A DNA stretch of 64,000 nucleotides. Source: Vibrio casei. Lineage in GTDB: Bacteria; Pseudomonadota; Gammaproteobacteria; Enterobacterales; Vibrionaceae. A program made the translations under genes and the position numbers. A model generated the notes under the pieces. That model saw nothing but the letters and a program-made list of their open reading frames with translations, did not search any database and was not told the origin of the DNA. Shown in pieces: positions 18,249 to 27,206 of this stretch (position 1 is the stretch's first letter; each line of letters begins with the position of its first letter). Location: positions 868,001 to 932,000 of the forward strand of contig NZ_AP018680.1 in the NCBI RefSeq assembly GCF_002218025.2, written 5' to 3'.

Positions 18249-19595
18249 ATGGCTGCCAGTTTCTCCCGCGATCATGCTCGATTTATGTTTAACCGACTCA
18301 AGGATAAGCTTTGGGTTAAGCCTTTGTGGATGTGTATCTGCTCAATTTTAGCTGTTTTTGTGGCAAAATTTGCCGATCACATTGATACCGGATTGTATAT
18401 TCTTCCCGTGAGTTTTGATTCGTTAGTGACATTACTTGAAATTATGGCGTCGAGTATGTTGGTGATTGCGACCTTTTCGGTGGGGTCTATGGTATCTGCT
18501 TATGCTTCTGCCAGTACCTCGGCGACACCAAGATCATTTACGGTTGTGGTCTCTGATGATGTGTCTAAAAATGCTCTATCTCGATTTATTGGTTCTTTTA
18601 TTTTTAGTATTGTTGGGCTTACGGCCGTTAAAAATGATTTTTTTGAGGTATCGGGTCTTTTCGTATTATTCATTTTGACGGGCTTAGTTTTTGCGTTAGT
18701 GATTTTAACCTTTATCCGTTGGGTAGATCGTTTGGCAAGGCTAGGGCGAGTCGGATCCACGGTAGACAGAGTTGAAAGCGTTGCGATGGACGCTCTTATT
18801 CGTCAGCGTAATGCGCCTAACCTTTCGGGAGCACCTTGTGTCGATATTAACCAAGGTGAGCCTGTGGTGGCAACCAAAGTGGGTTATGTTCAGCATGTGG
18901 ATGTAAGCCGGTTGCATCATTGGGCTGAGAAACATGATGTTCATGTTGTGTTAGCTTCGCTACCCGGTGATTTTGTTGCGCCTGGAACCATTTTAGCGCG
19001 TGTTATTACTCTTGATAAGCAGGTTTCTAATAAACCAACGGATGAGACTGAGTTAGACAGTAATGATTTTGACTACAAAGGAGTGATTGCTTCTTTTCAA
19101 ATCGGAGTTGATCGTCTTTTTGATGATGATCCAAGGTTTGGTTTAATAGTACTATCTGAAATCGCGAGTAAAGCGTTGTCACCAGCAGTTAATGATCCGG
19201 GATCTGCAATTAAAGTCATCGGCAGTATGGTGAGGTTATTTGCGACGTGGTCAGGGCCAGTACAAGAATCGGATGAACAAGAATCTTGTTATGATCGTGT
19301 GCAAGTCCCTGAAGTGAAAATATCCGATATGTTTAATGATGCTTTTACGCCAATAGCTCGCGATGGTGCTGGGTGTTTAGAAGTGGTGACACATTTACAA
19401 AAAGCCTTTGTAGCGCTGCATTTACTTGGTGATGAACCATTGAAAGCGGCTGCCAAGCACCACGCAGAAATGTCATTAAAGCGAAGCCAATTAGCTCTGG
19501 ATTTGCCTGAAGATATATTGGCTGTCCGACAGATCAGTTTATTTTCTGGTTCTGACGTTGATCGCGATAACAGCTCCCAACACGCTCAAGAATGA
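18249..19595 (+). CDS. DUF2254 predicted membrane protein
   Basis: A 448-residue protein of the DUF2254 family. Four probable transmembrane helices lie in the first 160 residues (LWMCICSILAVFVAKFA; LLEIMASSMLVIATFSV; FIGSFIFSIVGL; LFVLFILTGLVFALVIL), and a large soluble C-terminal part holds the family block SEIASKALSPAVNDPGSA (about 310). The start at 18249 has GGAAGG 5 bases upstream. The function is unknown. Its 3' end overlaps that of the converging DUF2878 gene by 10 bases. Confidence 0.85.
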   Translation: MAASFSRDHARFMFNRLKDKLWVKPLWMCICSILAVFVAKFADHIDTGLYILPVSFDSLVTLLEIMASSMLVIATFSVGSMVSAYASASTSATPRSFTVVVSDDVSKNALSRFIGSFIFSIVGLTAVKNDFFEVSGLFVLFILTGLVFALVILTFIRWVDRLARLGRVGSTVDRVESVAMDALIRQRNAPNLSGAPCVDINQGEPVVATKVGYVQHVDVSRLHHWAEKHDVHVVLASLPGDFVAPGTILARVITLDKQVSNKPTDETELDSNDFDYKGVIASFQIGVDRLFDDDPRFGLIVLSEIASKALSPAVNDPGSAIKVIGSMVRLFATWSGPVQESDEQESCYDRVQVPEVKISDMFNDAFTPIARDGAGCLEVVTHLQKAFVALHLLGDEPLKAAAKHHAEMSLKRSQLALDLPEDILAVRQISLFSGSDVDRDNSSQHAQE

Positions 19596-20089
19596 GCATG
19601 GCGATTTTGAATCCGATTAGCGAGTTGACAAAAAATGGGCAATAAAATCCCCCAAGCTAAAGTGTAAGACACGAGAAATAGACCCGTGGTGAATTGGGTA
19701 TCAAATACGCCCAATCGCCATCCCATCCAGTAACTGAATGTTCCCGCAACGGCCCCTAATAAACCGATTACAATAATGTTCAATTGCCTGAGCCATTTCA
19801 AGCTGTGGTTAAGGCAAAGAATGAAATGCCCCCACAGTAATATTAACCAAAATGGCACCCAGTTTTGCCCAACATCTAAGAGTGAAAAGGCAATAAAGGT
19901 TTGATCAAGGGCGATACCAATCAAGGCGCACAATAACAAAAAGACATCATCCATTCGGCTCGGTGTGAGTAAAAAATGCACCCCAAGCAAGATCAGCATA
20001 AAAAAAGGAGCGTTAGCAGGCAACGTTGCCGCTAACGCCCAACTGGACTGAAAAAGGATGAAATTAATAAGCGAGAATCGTTTCATCAT
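19586..20089 (-). CDS. DUF2878 membrane protein
   Basis: A 167-residue, very hydrophobic protein with about five transmembrane helices, of the DUF2878 family that often closes cyclopropane-synthase/DUF1365 clusters. It starts ATGATGAAACG inside the last 26 bases of the cyclopropane synthase frame, so it was translationally coupled to it. It has no catalytic motif. A role in membrane-lipid modification is inferred only from the neighbourhood. Confidence 0.75.
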   Translation of the reverse strand: MMKRFSLINFILFQSSWALAATLPANAPFFMLILLGVHFLLTPSRMDDVFLLLCALIGIALDQTFIAFSLLDVGQNWVPFWLILLWGHFILCLNHSLKWLRQLNIIVIGLLGAVAGTFSYWMGWRLGVFDTQFTTGLFLVSYTLAWGILLPIFCQLANRIQNRHAHS

Positions 20090-21332
20090 ACTGATTTAGG
20101 TTACGGGGTTTACGCATCACAATGTGATGAGTGCTGATAACGCGTTCGATAAATGCACCTTCACAGTAACAAAAATAGTAATGCCATAAGCGTTTGAATT
20201 GGTCATCATAACCAAACGGCTGAATTTGTGACCAATTACGTTCAAAGTTACTGCGCCAGTCTACTAAGGTCCTCGCATAATGTAGGCCAATGTCTTCCAC
20301 GTTATCGATCATCATGTCGGTGGTTTTGGCGACTTGTTCGGCAATGATGTTTAGCGAAGGTAGGCAGCCTCCAGGAAAGATGTATTTTTGGATGAAATCA
20401 ACATTTTTACGATACTGATGATAACGTTGATCAGCAATGGTAATCGCTTGAATTAACAGCTTACCTGTCGGTTTTAACAGTTGATTACATTGTTTGAAAA
20501 ACGTGGGTTAGTATTCATGTCCGACCGCTTCAATCATTTCAATTGAAACTAATTTGTCGTACTGACCTTCGAGTAATCGATAATCCTTTTTAAGTAAGGT
20601 GATTTGATTTTCAAGACCCATTCGTTTTACTTGTTGGGTGGCATAAGCAAATTGCTCGTCTGAAATGGTTGTTGTCGTCACTTTACAACCATAATGAGTG
20701 GCAGCAAAAATGGCGAGCCCACCCCAACCAGTGCCTATTTCAACTAAATGATCGGAAGCTTGTAGATCGAGCTTATCGCAGATTGATTTTAATTTGTTAT
20801 GTTGTGCTTCTGCTAATGTATCACTGTTAGTCTTGTAAATAGCGCAGGAGTACATCATCTTCTCATCGAGAAAACGGGTGTAAAGTTCGTTGCCTAAATC
20901 GTAATGCGCCAATATGTTTTTCTTGAAGCCATTGATGGTATTGGCATTAATTCGGCTTAAAATGGCATTTTTAATGCTGTATATCCAACTGGTTTTTTTC
21001 TCTAATTCATCAAGTTGTGTTTGGTGTCGAGCGAAGATTCGAATTAGCGCTGTAAGATCGGGTGTTGACCAACGTTGATCTAAATAGGCTTCTGCAGCGG
21101 CAATGCTACCCCCTTTGATAAGATCGCGATAGACTGATTCATCATGAATAGTGATATGGCCTTTCAAATCTGCATTTGGGTTACCCACAAATGTGGCTTG
21201 CGATCCTTCATCAATTTCTAGATAGGCATCATTCATCTTATTTAATAAGTTGAAAACGAATTGTCGACATTGACTACCGAGCCAACCGCTTTTGGTTTTT
21301 TTTGTTAATAGTGATTGAGTCTGTTCCATCAT
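20064..21332 (-). pseudogene. cfa: Cyclopropane-fatty-acid-phospholipid synthase interrupted by an in-frame stop
   Basis: The frame encodes a full-length Cfa-type SAM methyltransferase of 422 codon positions, which would put a methylene bridge on membrane unsaturated acyl chains. Seen are the N-terminal lipid-binding part (DLTALIRIF...), the SAM loop LVEIGTGWGGLAIFAA, TISDEQFAYA and IEMIEAVGHEY. Codon 275 is TAA (20510-20508), and the same frame then continues with PTFFKQCNQLLKPTGKLLIQ, FIFPGG-like and YDETILAY. Homologues usually have Leu at this point (GHEYLP), so a TTA to TAA change explains it. The 274-residue product would lose the C-terminal third, including the region of the family's conserved active-site Tyr. 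It sits between DUF1365 and DUF2878 in the ChrR cluster. Confidence 0.88.
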
Positions 21333-22180
21333 GAACTCCGCTTTGGCTTGTACGGCACAAAAGGTACTTTTTTGGCAAATAACTTAAGGGCTTGCCAATA
21401 AATACCCTGTAAAATTTTAAATGTCATGAATGGCAAACGAAGCCATTCCCACGTTGTTGCACTTTTCATTTTGGTTATGCTGTGGTTGTTTGTTGGTTGC
21501 ATAGAAATTTTTGTTAATGCCACGGTGGCGTCGAACACTTTATGGCTCTTTTTATTTATTTCTGCGTTGTTATTTATTTGGATTTCGTTACCGATCTTCT
21601 TCTCGATGTTGTTATGATTTTCTATGTGTATCAATGCTTTGTTATTAGGCGTACTGACTTTCCAGTGGTATTTCATTTCCATGCTCATAAAAGGTGAAAC
21701 ATGGAAGGCTTTTTCGGTTGTGTCTTCACCGCCCATGACTATTAAATAGTAATGCCTTTCATTCCAAGGCGTGTTGCTGACTTCGGCCAATAAATATTGG
21801 CAATCGACATCATTTTTAAAGCAGTAATAAAAGTTCACAGGGCTAAAATACACACCAAAGAATCGGCATTGAGCCAGCATCATTACTCGATGGCCATTCC
21901 AGTCACCGCCTAATTTGGCGACTTTATGTTTAATACGCTCTGATAAATTTCCCGGTTCACTTTTTATGTAATCTTTTTCGTGAAACCGTACCGGCCGGTA
22001 CCATTGTGTGCCTAAAATCCAGTGTTGTTGATTAATCGTATTGAGCTCATTGAGCTCTAGTCCTAGCATGGTCAGTGGATAACTGAAGCTATGTTTGGCA
22101 GGCGTAAATCGACGATGCCTTATTTTACCAGTATAGATACCATGCCCAAGCGAAGAGGAAGAGCCGTTGTGTGTGTTCAT
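21329..22180 (-). CDS. DUF1365 protein
   Basis: A 283-residue protein of the DUF1365 family, nearly always found beside a Cfa-type synthase and an FAD oxidoreductase. Family blocks include GKIRHRRFTPAKHSFSY, the FFGVYFSPVNFYYCF core and EVSNTPWNERHYY. It is proposed to act in fatty-acid modification, but its reaction is unknown. Residues 188-212 form an Asn/Lys/Ile-rich insert of low complexity, unlike the rest. It overlaps both neighbours by 4 bases (ATGA type), showing operon translation. Confidence 0.85.
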   Translation of the reverse strand: MNTHNGSSSSLGHGIYTGKIRHRRFTPAKHSFSYPLTMLGLELNELNTINQQHWILGTQWYRPVRFHEKDYIKSEPGNLSERIKHKVAKLGGDWNGHRVMMLAQCRFFGVYFSPVNFYYCFKNDVDCQYLLAEVSNTPWNERHYYLIVMGGEDTTEKAFHVSPFMSMEMKYHWKVSTPNNKALIHIENHNNIEKKIGNEIQINNNAEINKKSHKVFDATVALTKISMQPTNNHSITKMKSATTWEWLRLPFMTFKILQGIYWQALKLFAKKVPFVPYKPKRSS

Positions 22181-23430
22181 AGCTCAATACCAAACCTCTC
22201 TGCCACTTCAACTGCGCTACGAACACCATCTTCATGGAAGCCATTGTGCCAATAAGCCCCCACAAAATGTGTATGTTGTTTTCCGCAAATCTCAGAACGG
22301 CGCTGCTGAGCGCGCAAGCTTTGTTGATTGAACACGGGGTGCGAGTAATGAAAAGTTTGAATAATCGATTCTGGATTAATTTGGTCGCTGTTGTTTAACG
22401 TGACACAGAATGTGGTATCTGACTTTAATCCTTGCAAAATATTCATGTTGTAAGTAATACAAGCTGGTCGGTCGAGGTTGGAATCCAAATGATAATTCCA
22501 ACTGGCCCAAGCTAAGCGTCGTTTCGGTAGCATTTGAACATCGGTGTGTAAAACCACTTGATTATTTCGATAAGGAATGTCAGAAAGAATATTTTGCTCT
22601 GATTCTGATGCATCACCAAGCAGTGATAATGCTTCGTCTGAGTGACATGCAAAAATGACCTCATCGAATTGTTGAGCATCTTTATTGGAAAAGGTTATCG
22701 TGACACCGTCTTGGTCGCGAGTGACAGATTCAATGGTTGAATTGAGTTTGATGTTTTGCTCAAAGGATTTAATTAACGGATTAATATACTGCTTTGAACC
22801 TCCCGGGATCACATACCATTGAGGGCGATTTTGAATGTCTAGCAAACCGTGGTGGTAAAAGAATCGTACAAAGAACTTAAGCTGAAATTGTGTCATCTCC
22901 GTTAAGCTGCTCGACCAGATTGCGGCTCCCATCGGCAAAATGTAGTTTTGGCAAAATGCGGCTTTAAATTGGTGCTCATTTAAAAAATCACCAAGAGTCA
23001 GTGCGGGATCAATTTCATCATTTTCATGTAGGGCTTTACATAATTTATTGAAACGTAAAATATCGAGAATTAAACGCCAAAATGAGGGGCGAAGTAGATT
23101 ACTTCTTTGTGCAAATAGGCTATTTAACGTGTTGCCGTTGTATTCCAAGTTTTGACTTGGGTTCATCACACTAAAACTCATTTCAGTTTTTTGTTGTGCT
23201 ATGCCTAACTGATTTAATAATTTAATAAAATTAGGGTAGGTTCTGTCGTTATACACGATAAATCCGGTATCAATGGAGTAATGCCTGTTATTGACTTCAA
23301 CCTCTTTGGTTGCGGTATGTCCGCCGATGTAGTCGTTCTTTTCAAAGAGGGTAATGTGATGTTTTCGGCTCAGTAAATAAGCGCTAGTAAGCCCAGAAAT
23401 ACCTGAACCAATGATCGCGATATTTTTCAT
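22177..23430 (-). CDS. FAD/NAD(P)-binding amine-oxidase-like protein
   Basis: A 417-residue flavoprotein. The N-terminal dinucleotide-binding motif IAIIGSGISGLTSAYLL, then FEKNDYIGGHTAT, and the C-terminal FAD contact FVGAYWHNGFHEDGVRSAVEVAER identify the amine-oxidase/desaturase-like family seen next to cfa and DUF1365. It may supply oxidation or desaturation chemistry on acyl chains. The ATG at 23430 overlaps the SDR stop by 1 base (TAATG). The substrate is unknown. Confidence 0.85.
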   Translation of the reverse strand: MKNIAIIGSGISGLTSAYLLSRKHHITLFEKNDYIGGHTATKEVEVNNRHYSIDTGFIVYNDRTYPNFIKLLNQLGIAQQKTEMSFSVMNPSQNLEYNGNTLNSLFAQRSNLLRPSFWRLILDILRFNKLCKALHENDEIDPALTLGDFLNEHQFKAAFCQNYILPMGAAIWSSSLTEMTQFQLKFFVRFFYHHGLLDIQNRPQWYVIPGGSKQYINPLIKSFEQNIKLNSTIESVTRDQDGVTITFSNKDAQQFDEVIFACHSDEALSLLGDASESEQNILSDIPYRNNQVVLHTDVQMLPKRRLAWASWNYHLDSNLDRPACITYNMNILQGLKSDTTFCVTLNNSDQINPESIIQTFHYSHPVFNQQSLRAQQRRSEICGKQHTHFVGAYWHNGFHEDGVRSAVEVAERFGIEL

Positions 23431-24161
23431 TAATGAGTTATCCTTGATGCTAAAATTTTCCAGCAAGGGAAAGGGAGCAAAGACAATGTTTTTAATAGCC
23501 AAGTAAATATTCTTGGGAAATGAATGTCGCTTTTGTTGAGTTTAATCCCTTTGAAAATAGCTTGTGCTGCTTCTTCGGTTGATGTCAAAAAAGGCATTGG
23601 AAAGCTATTTTTATCGGTTAAGGGAGTTTTGACAAAGCCGGGGTGAATTACACTGACATGAATATTGTTAGGTTTAAGGTCAATACTGAGAGTACGAGCT
23701 AGATAGGTTAGTGCGGCTTTTGATGCACCATAGGCTTCTGCCCTTGGCAGTGGTAAAAAAGCGGCGCTAGAGCTTGTTATAGCAAGATTCCCACCTGATT
23801 TAACTAATGGTAGCCAAGCATCAAGGCAATAACCTACCGAGGTTAGATTGGCATTGATCACTCGAGCGAATAACTCACCATCAAACTGTTTGGCATCATC
23901 TATGTATTCACAAGTGCCTGCATTTAAAATGAGTACATCGAGATTGGGCAAATTGATGGAGGCTGCTTTGAGCGCTTCTGGTTCAGTTAGATCACAAATT
24001 AATGTTTCAATATTGCTGTGTTGTGAGCAGATTTCGCTAAGCCTTTCTTGGCTGCGACCACCAGCAAAAACTTGATAACCGGCTTGCGCATATACCAATG
24101 CGAGTGAACGACCAATACCAGAAGATGCGCCTGTGATGAGTACTGTTGGAATATTATTCAT
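23430..24161 (-). CDS. Short-chain dehydrogenase/reductase
   Basis: A 243-residue classical SDR. It has the NAD(P)-binding motif TGASSGIGRSLA (about 9-20), the LNAG motif, the catalytic Ser in ITSSSAAF and the catalytic pair in YGASK (Tyr/Lys), followed by HPGFVKTPL. The ATG at 24161 overlaps the NTF2-like stop in ATGA. The cluster position suggests a lipid-related oxidoreduction under ChrR control; the substrate is unknown. Confidence 0.88.
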   Translation of the reverse strand: MNNIPTVLITGASSGIGRSLALVYAQAGYQVFAGGRSQERLSEICSQHSNIETLICDLTEPEALKAASINLPNLDVLILNAGTCEYIDDAKQFDGELFARVINANLTSVGYCLDAWLPLVKSGGNLAITSSSAAFLPLPRAEAYGASKAALTYLARTLSIDLKPNNIHVSVIHPGFVKTPLTDKNSFPMPFLTSTEEAAQAIFKGIKLNKSDIHFPRIFTWLLKTLSLLPFPCWKILASRITH

Positions 24162-24622
24162 GATGTGGCCTTTTTCTTTATCCAAGATATACCGTAACCG
24201 ATTAATGGTAAGTGCTCATAAAGCATGGAGCCCACATCGAAGTAATCGCGATGAGTGATCACTTTATCTTCAAAACTCACTAAATATGAATGACCCGATA
24301 CCACGATTTTTTCACCTGATTTTAATTTCGGGTGTTGATATGTCATTGTCCAATAAAGCGCAGCCTGATTACCTTGTTCGAAAGATTGGTGAATATCAAA
24401 ATGACAAGTGATGATGTTGGCATAGAGTTTTTCAAAGTACTGGTGTAAGTTTTCCAATCCATCGACTTTATGCAGAGGATCTTCAAAATGAATATCAACG
24501 TGATAGGTTGCTTCTAATAATAAATGAAGGTTATTTTTATTTAACCTTTGAAAAATATCAATGAATTGAGAAACCCATTGAGAGCGATGAACGGGTTCAC
24601 TCTCGGTATGTTTGTTATTCAT
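24158..24622 (-). CDS. NTF2-like (SnoaL-type) protein
   Basis: A 154-residue protein with the cone-shaped NTF2/SnoaL pattern: an N-terminal helix, then FEDPLHKVDGLENLHQYFEKLY, and strands ending in HRDYFDVGSMLYEHLPLIG. Close relatives are regular members of ECF-ChrR/photolyase clusters. No enzyme activity is established. A ribosome binding site AAGGAAA precedes the ATG. It overlaps the SDR gene by 4 bases. Confidence 0.8.
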   Translation of the reverse strand: MNNKHTESEPVHRSQWVSQFIDIFQRLNKNNLHLLLEATYHVDIHFEDPLHKVDGLENLHQYFEKLYANIITCHFDIHQSFEQGNQAALYWTMTYQHPKLKSGEKIVVSGHSYLVSFEDKVITHRDYFDVGSMLYEHLPLIGYGISWIKKKATS

Positions 24623-24685
24623 GATGTTTTCCTTTTCGTCGATATATTCAGTAATAAAATGCTATCAAAGGTTAAAAATCGACCG

Positions 24686-26080
24686 TTATCCTTGTTTGTA
24701 AAACTCCAACGCTTGTTGTCTTGCGGTGGCATGGTCAATAATCGCTGGCCAATAGTCCGAACTACGATTTTTCTCTAAATAAGAATGAGGAAAGTGTAGT
24801 TCTTTTAAGGGCACATTTTTTAGCTCTGGTAAGTACTTACGGATAAAACTGCCATCAGGATCATATTTTTTACTTTGAGTGATGGGATTAAAAATTCGGA
24901 AATAAGGTTGAGCATCACAACCTGTACCGGCTGCCCACTGCCAGCCTCCATTATTAGCACTGAGATCGCCATCAATTAAGTGCTGCATAAAAAACTTCTC
25001 GCCTAAACGCCAATCAACCAAACAGTGTTTTGTTAAAAAGCTCGCCACAATCATGCGAAGTCGATTATGCATCCAACCGGTTTGTACTAGTTGCCTCATG
25101 GCCGCATCAACAATTGGATAGCCGGTTTTACCTTGTTGCCAAGCGCTGAGAAGTTGTGGTGAGTTTGGCCAATACAATCCATTATACTTTGGGTTGAAGT
25201 TGGTGTGTTTGTTTAGCTTGGGGAAGTGATGCAGTAAGTGGCGATAAAAATCACGCCATGCTAACTCATTAATCCAGCTTCCTTCCGGTTGAGAAATTGC
25301 GTCTAATGCTTGAGGGTGTTGGTGTAGTAATTCAGCCAATACTCGCTTAGCACTTATTGCTCCAATGGCAAGGTAAGGAGATAAGCCTGATGTGCCTTTA
25401 ATGGTGGGAAAATCTCTGTCATGATGATAATCGCTTAATTTATGTTGCAGAAAATCAGGCACAACCTGTTGAAGGACTACATTCGCTAATGGCCATTTGC
25501 TAGAGTCTTGTTTTAAGGCATGGAACGTTATAGTTGGGTTTTTGATTGAACGAATAAGCGAGGTATTCGTGGTGATTGCCGATGGTAGGGGAGCTTGATA
25601 GGTCCGCATTAAGTGCGTAGCCCACGCTTTTTTAAATGGAGTGAAAACTTTGTACATTTCGCCTTGACCATTTAATACCGCGCCTTTCGCCACAATGACA
25701 TCGGATTCAAAAAAATGAAGAGTCATATTTTGCTTGCTTAGAGCGTCATCGCGTAGGCGTTCATTAAGCTCTACCTCTTGATTGGCAAATATTTGGTCAA
25801 TGTTTTGTTGTTGGCAGTAATCTAATAGGCATTGCGATTGGGCCGAAAAATCCGAGCTTTCAAGGTGTGTGAAAGGGATGCCCATTTGTCCTAATTGTTC
25901 GCTTAATAAATTCAGATGACGTTCTATGAAGTCGATTTTAATGGGTGCAAGATCATGTTGTTGCCACTGTTGTGGTGTCGAGATGAAGATCGCTTGGCAA
26001 GGTTGGTTCGTGTTAATGGCCGCTTGAAGTGCGGGGTTATCGTCGATACGCAAATCATTGCGAAACCAGATGAGATTCAT
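24686..26080 (-). CDS. phrB: Deoxyribodipyrimidine (CPD) photolyase
   Basis: A 464-residue photolyase that repairs UV-made cyclobutane pyrimidine dimers with blue light. The N-terminal antenna domain starts NLIWFRNDLRIDDNPAL. The C-terminal FAD/DNA domain holds GTSGLSPYLAIG, WINELAWRDFYRHLL, TGYPIVDAAMRQL, TGWMHNRLRMIVASFLTK, and DGDLSANNGGWQWAAGTGCDAQPYFRIFNP (key residues W, N, R and D in place). The ATG at 26080 with AAGG 5 bases upstream is preferred to the GTG two codons earlier. A terminator separates it from the gene before, so it probably has its own promoter as well. Confidence 0.95.
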   Translation of the reverse strand: MNLIWFRNDLRIDDNPALQAAINTNQPCQAIFISTPQQWQQHDLAPIKIDFIERHLNLLSEQLGQMGIPFTHLESSDFSAQSQCLLDYCQQQNIDQIFANQEVELNERLRDDALSKQNMTLHFFESDVIVAKGAVLNGQGEMYKVFTPFKKAWATHLMRTYQAPLPSAITTNTSLIRSIKNPTITFHALKQDSSKWPLANVVLQQVVPDFLQHKLSDYHHDRDFPTIKGTSGLSPYLAIGAISAKRVLAELLHQHPQALDAISQPEGSWINELAWRDFYRHLLHHFPKLNKHTNFNPKYNGLYWPNSPQLLSAWQQGKTGYPIVDAAMRQLVQTGWMHNRLRMIVASFLTKHCLVDWRLGEKFFMQHLIDGDLSANNGGWQWAAGTGCDAQPYFRIFNPITQSKKYDPDGSFIRKYLPELKNVPLKELHFPHSYLEKNRSSDYWPAIIDHATARQQALEFYKQG

Positions 26081-26149
26081 AAGCACCTTTTTATTTTATC
26101 TTTTGTTATTAATAAAGGATTTCTAAATTATGTCATGGTGAGCTTATTT

Positions 26150-26182
26150 AATAAAAAGAGGGGTAAGCTGCTTGATCCCCTC
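26150..26182 (-). terminator. Rho-independent terminator inside the ChrR cluster
   Basis: GAGGGG (26158-26163) pairs with CCCCTC (26177-26182), and on the leftward strand the stem runs into TTTTTATT. It lies between the DUF523/DUF1722 gene and phrB, splitting the cluster into two transcription units or attenuating read-through. Confidence 0.8.
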
Positions 26183-26208
26183 AATGCTGATCAGTCGATG
26201 ATGGTGTT

Positions 26209-27159
26209 TCAAATATATCGAAGCTTGAGCTCTTTCGGGTAAGGGGAAAGATACACTTGAGTTGCAAGATATTGTTGAGGGAATTCTTTTAAATAATGAT
26301 TAATTAAGGTTAAAGGTACAACGAGCGGCACCAATCCTTCTCTAAAATGGGTGATATGTGAGGACAATTCTTGTTTTTGCCCTTTAGTGAGAACTTTTTT
26401 AAAGTAACCTTGTAAGTGTTGCAGGGTGTTAGTGTGGCTTTTGTGGGTAGATACATGTTTCAAACCCGCCATTAATAAGCGGATATATTGCTGCGCCATC
26501 TCTTGTAGGCTGATGTCCGCTTTTGCTAACAATTGTCCTGTTTCTTTATAGCTGATCAAGTGATGGCTCATCAGTAGGTACTTTCGCTCACTGTGAAATT
26601 GAATTAATTTATGTTTGGTCAGACCGGAATTAACCATGTCTTGCCAGTGACGGTAAGTAAAAACACGTATCATGAAGTTTTCACGCAATGCGGGATCGCA
26701 CAAACGACCATTTTCTTCACAAGGTAGGTTGGGGTTCATTGCCATGATCTGCTTTGCAAACAATCCAATACCTGAAGGCATGCTACCTTTACCATCAGCC
26801 TGATAGACTTTCACTCGTTCCATTCCACAGCTTGGGCTTTTTTGACAAAAAATAAAGCCACTCAAATGATCAATCTGCTGTGCGATGTTCTGTCCATACT
26901 CGGTTAAAGATTGTGTGACATCACCATTACCATCGGGACGACTTACATGGATACCATCTTCCAATTGCACCTGACGTATAGTTGGTCTTGGTGTCGGTAG
27001 TCCGATAGCGACTTCAGGGCAATAGGTTTGATACTCAACGAAAGGGGCTAGATGAGTCATACAAAAATCAGATTTTTTATGCCCTTTATCAAAACGAACG
27101 TTTAGTCCTGCGACACAAGCACTGATGCCGATGTATGGTTTTTTATCTGGTAACTTCAT
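26209..27159 (-). CDS. DUF523 + DUF1722 fusion protein (YbgA-type)
   Basis: A 316-residue protein. Residues 1-150 are DUF523, with the cysteines seen in this desulfidase-like family (ISACVAGLNVRFD; YCPEV; CQKSPSCGMERVKVY). DUF523 includes the thiouracil desulfidase TudS, an iron-sulphur enzyme. Residues 185-310 are DUF1722 (RKYLLMSHHLISYKETGQL; LTLINHYLKEF). This fusion regularly precedes photolyase genes, suggesting a role in nucleobase or tRNA sulphur photochemistry, but that is inferred. It follows chrR by 47 bases. Confidence 0.85.
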   Translation of the reverse strand: MKLPDKKPYIGISACVAGLNVRFDKGHKKSDFCMTHLAPFVEYQTYCPEVAIGLPTPRPTIRQVQLEDGIHVSRPDGNGDVTQSLTEYGQNIAQQIDHLSGFIFCQKSPSCGMERVKVYQADGKGSMPSGIGLFAKQIMAMNPNLPCEENGRLCDPALRENFMIRVFTYRHWQDMVNSGLTKHKLIQFHSERKYLLMSHHLISYKETGQLLAKADISLQEMAQQYIRLLMAGLKHVSTHKSHTNTLQHLQGYFKKVLTKGQKQELSSHITHFREGLVPLVVPLTLINHYLKEFPQQYLATQVYLSPYPKELKLRYI

Positions 27160-27206
27160 TTCATTCCTTATTTATCCTGAGATCTGGATAACAACACATT
27201 ATCGAT

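Noticed and set aside
20064..20315. Separate small gene of 83 codons
   Set aside because: It is in the same frame as the truncated cyclopropane synthase and encodes its normal C-terminus, so it belongs to the interrupted gene.
21426..21617. Hydrophobic 63-codon frame opposite the DUF1365 gene
   Set aside because: It is antisense to a well-supported family protein and arises from its Asn/Lys-rich AT codons.
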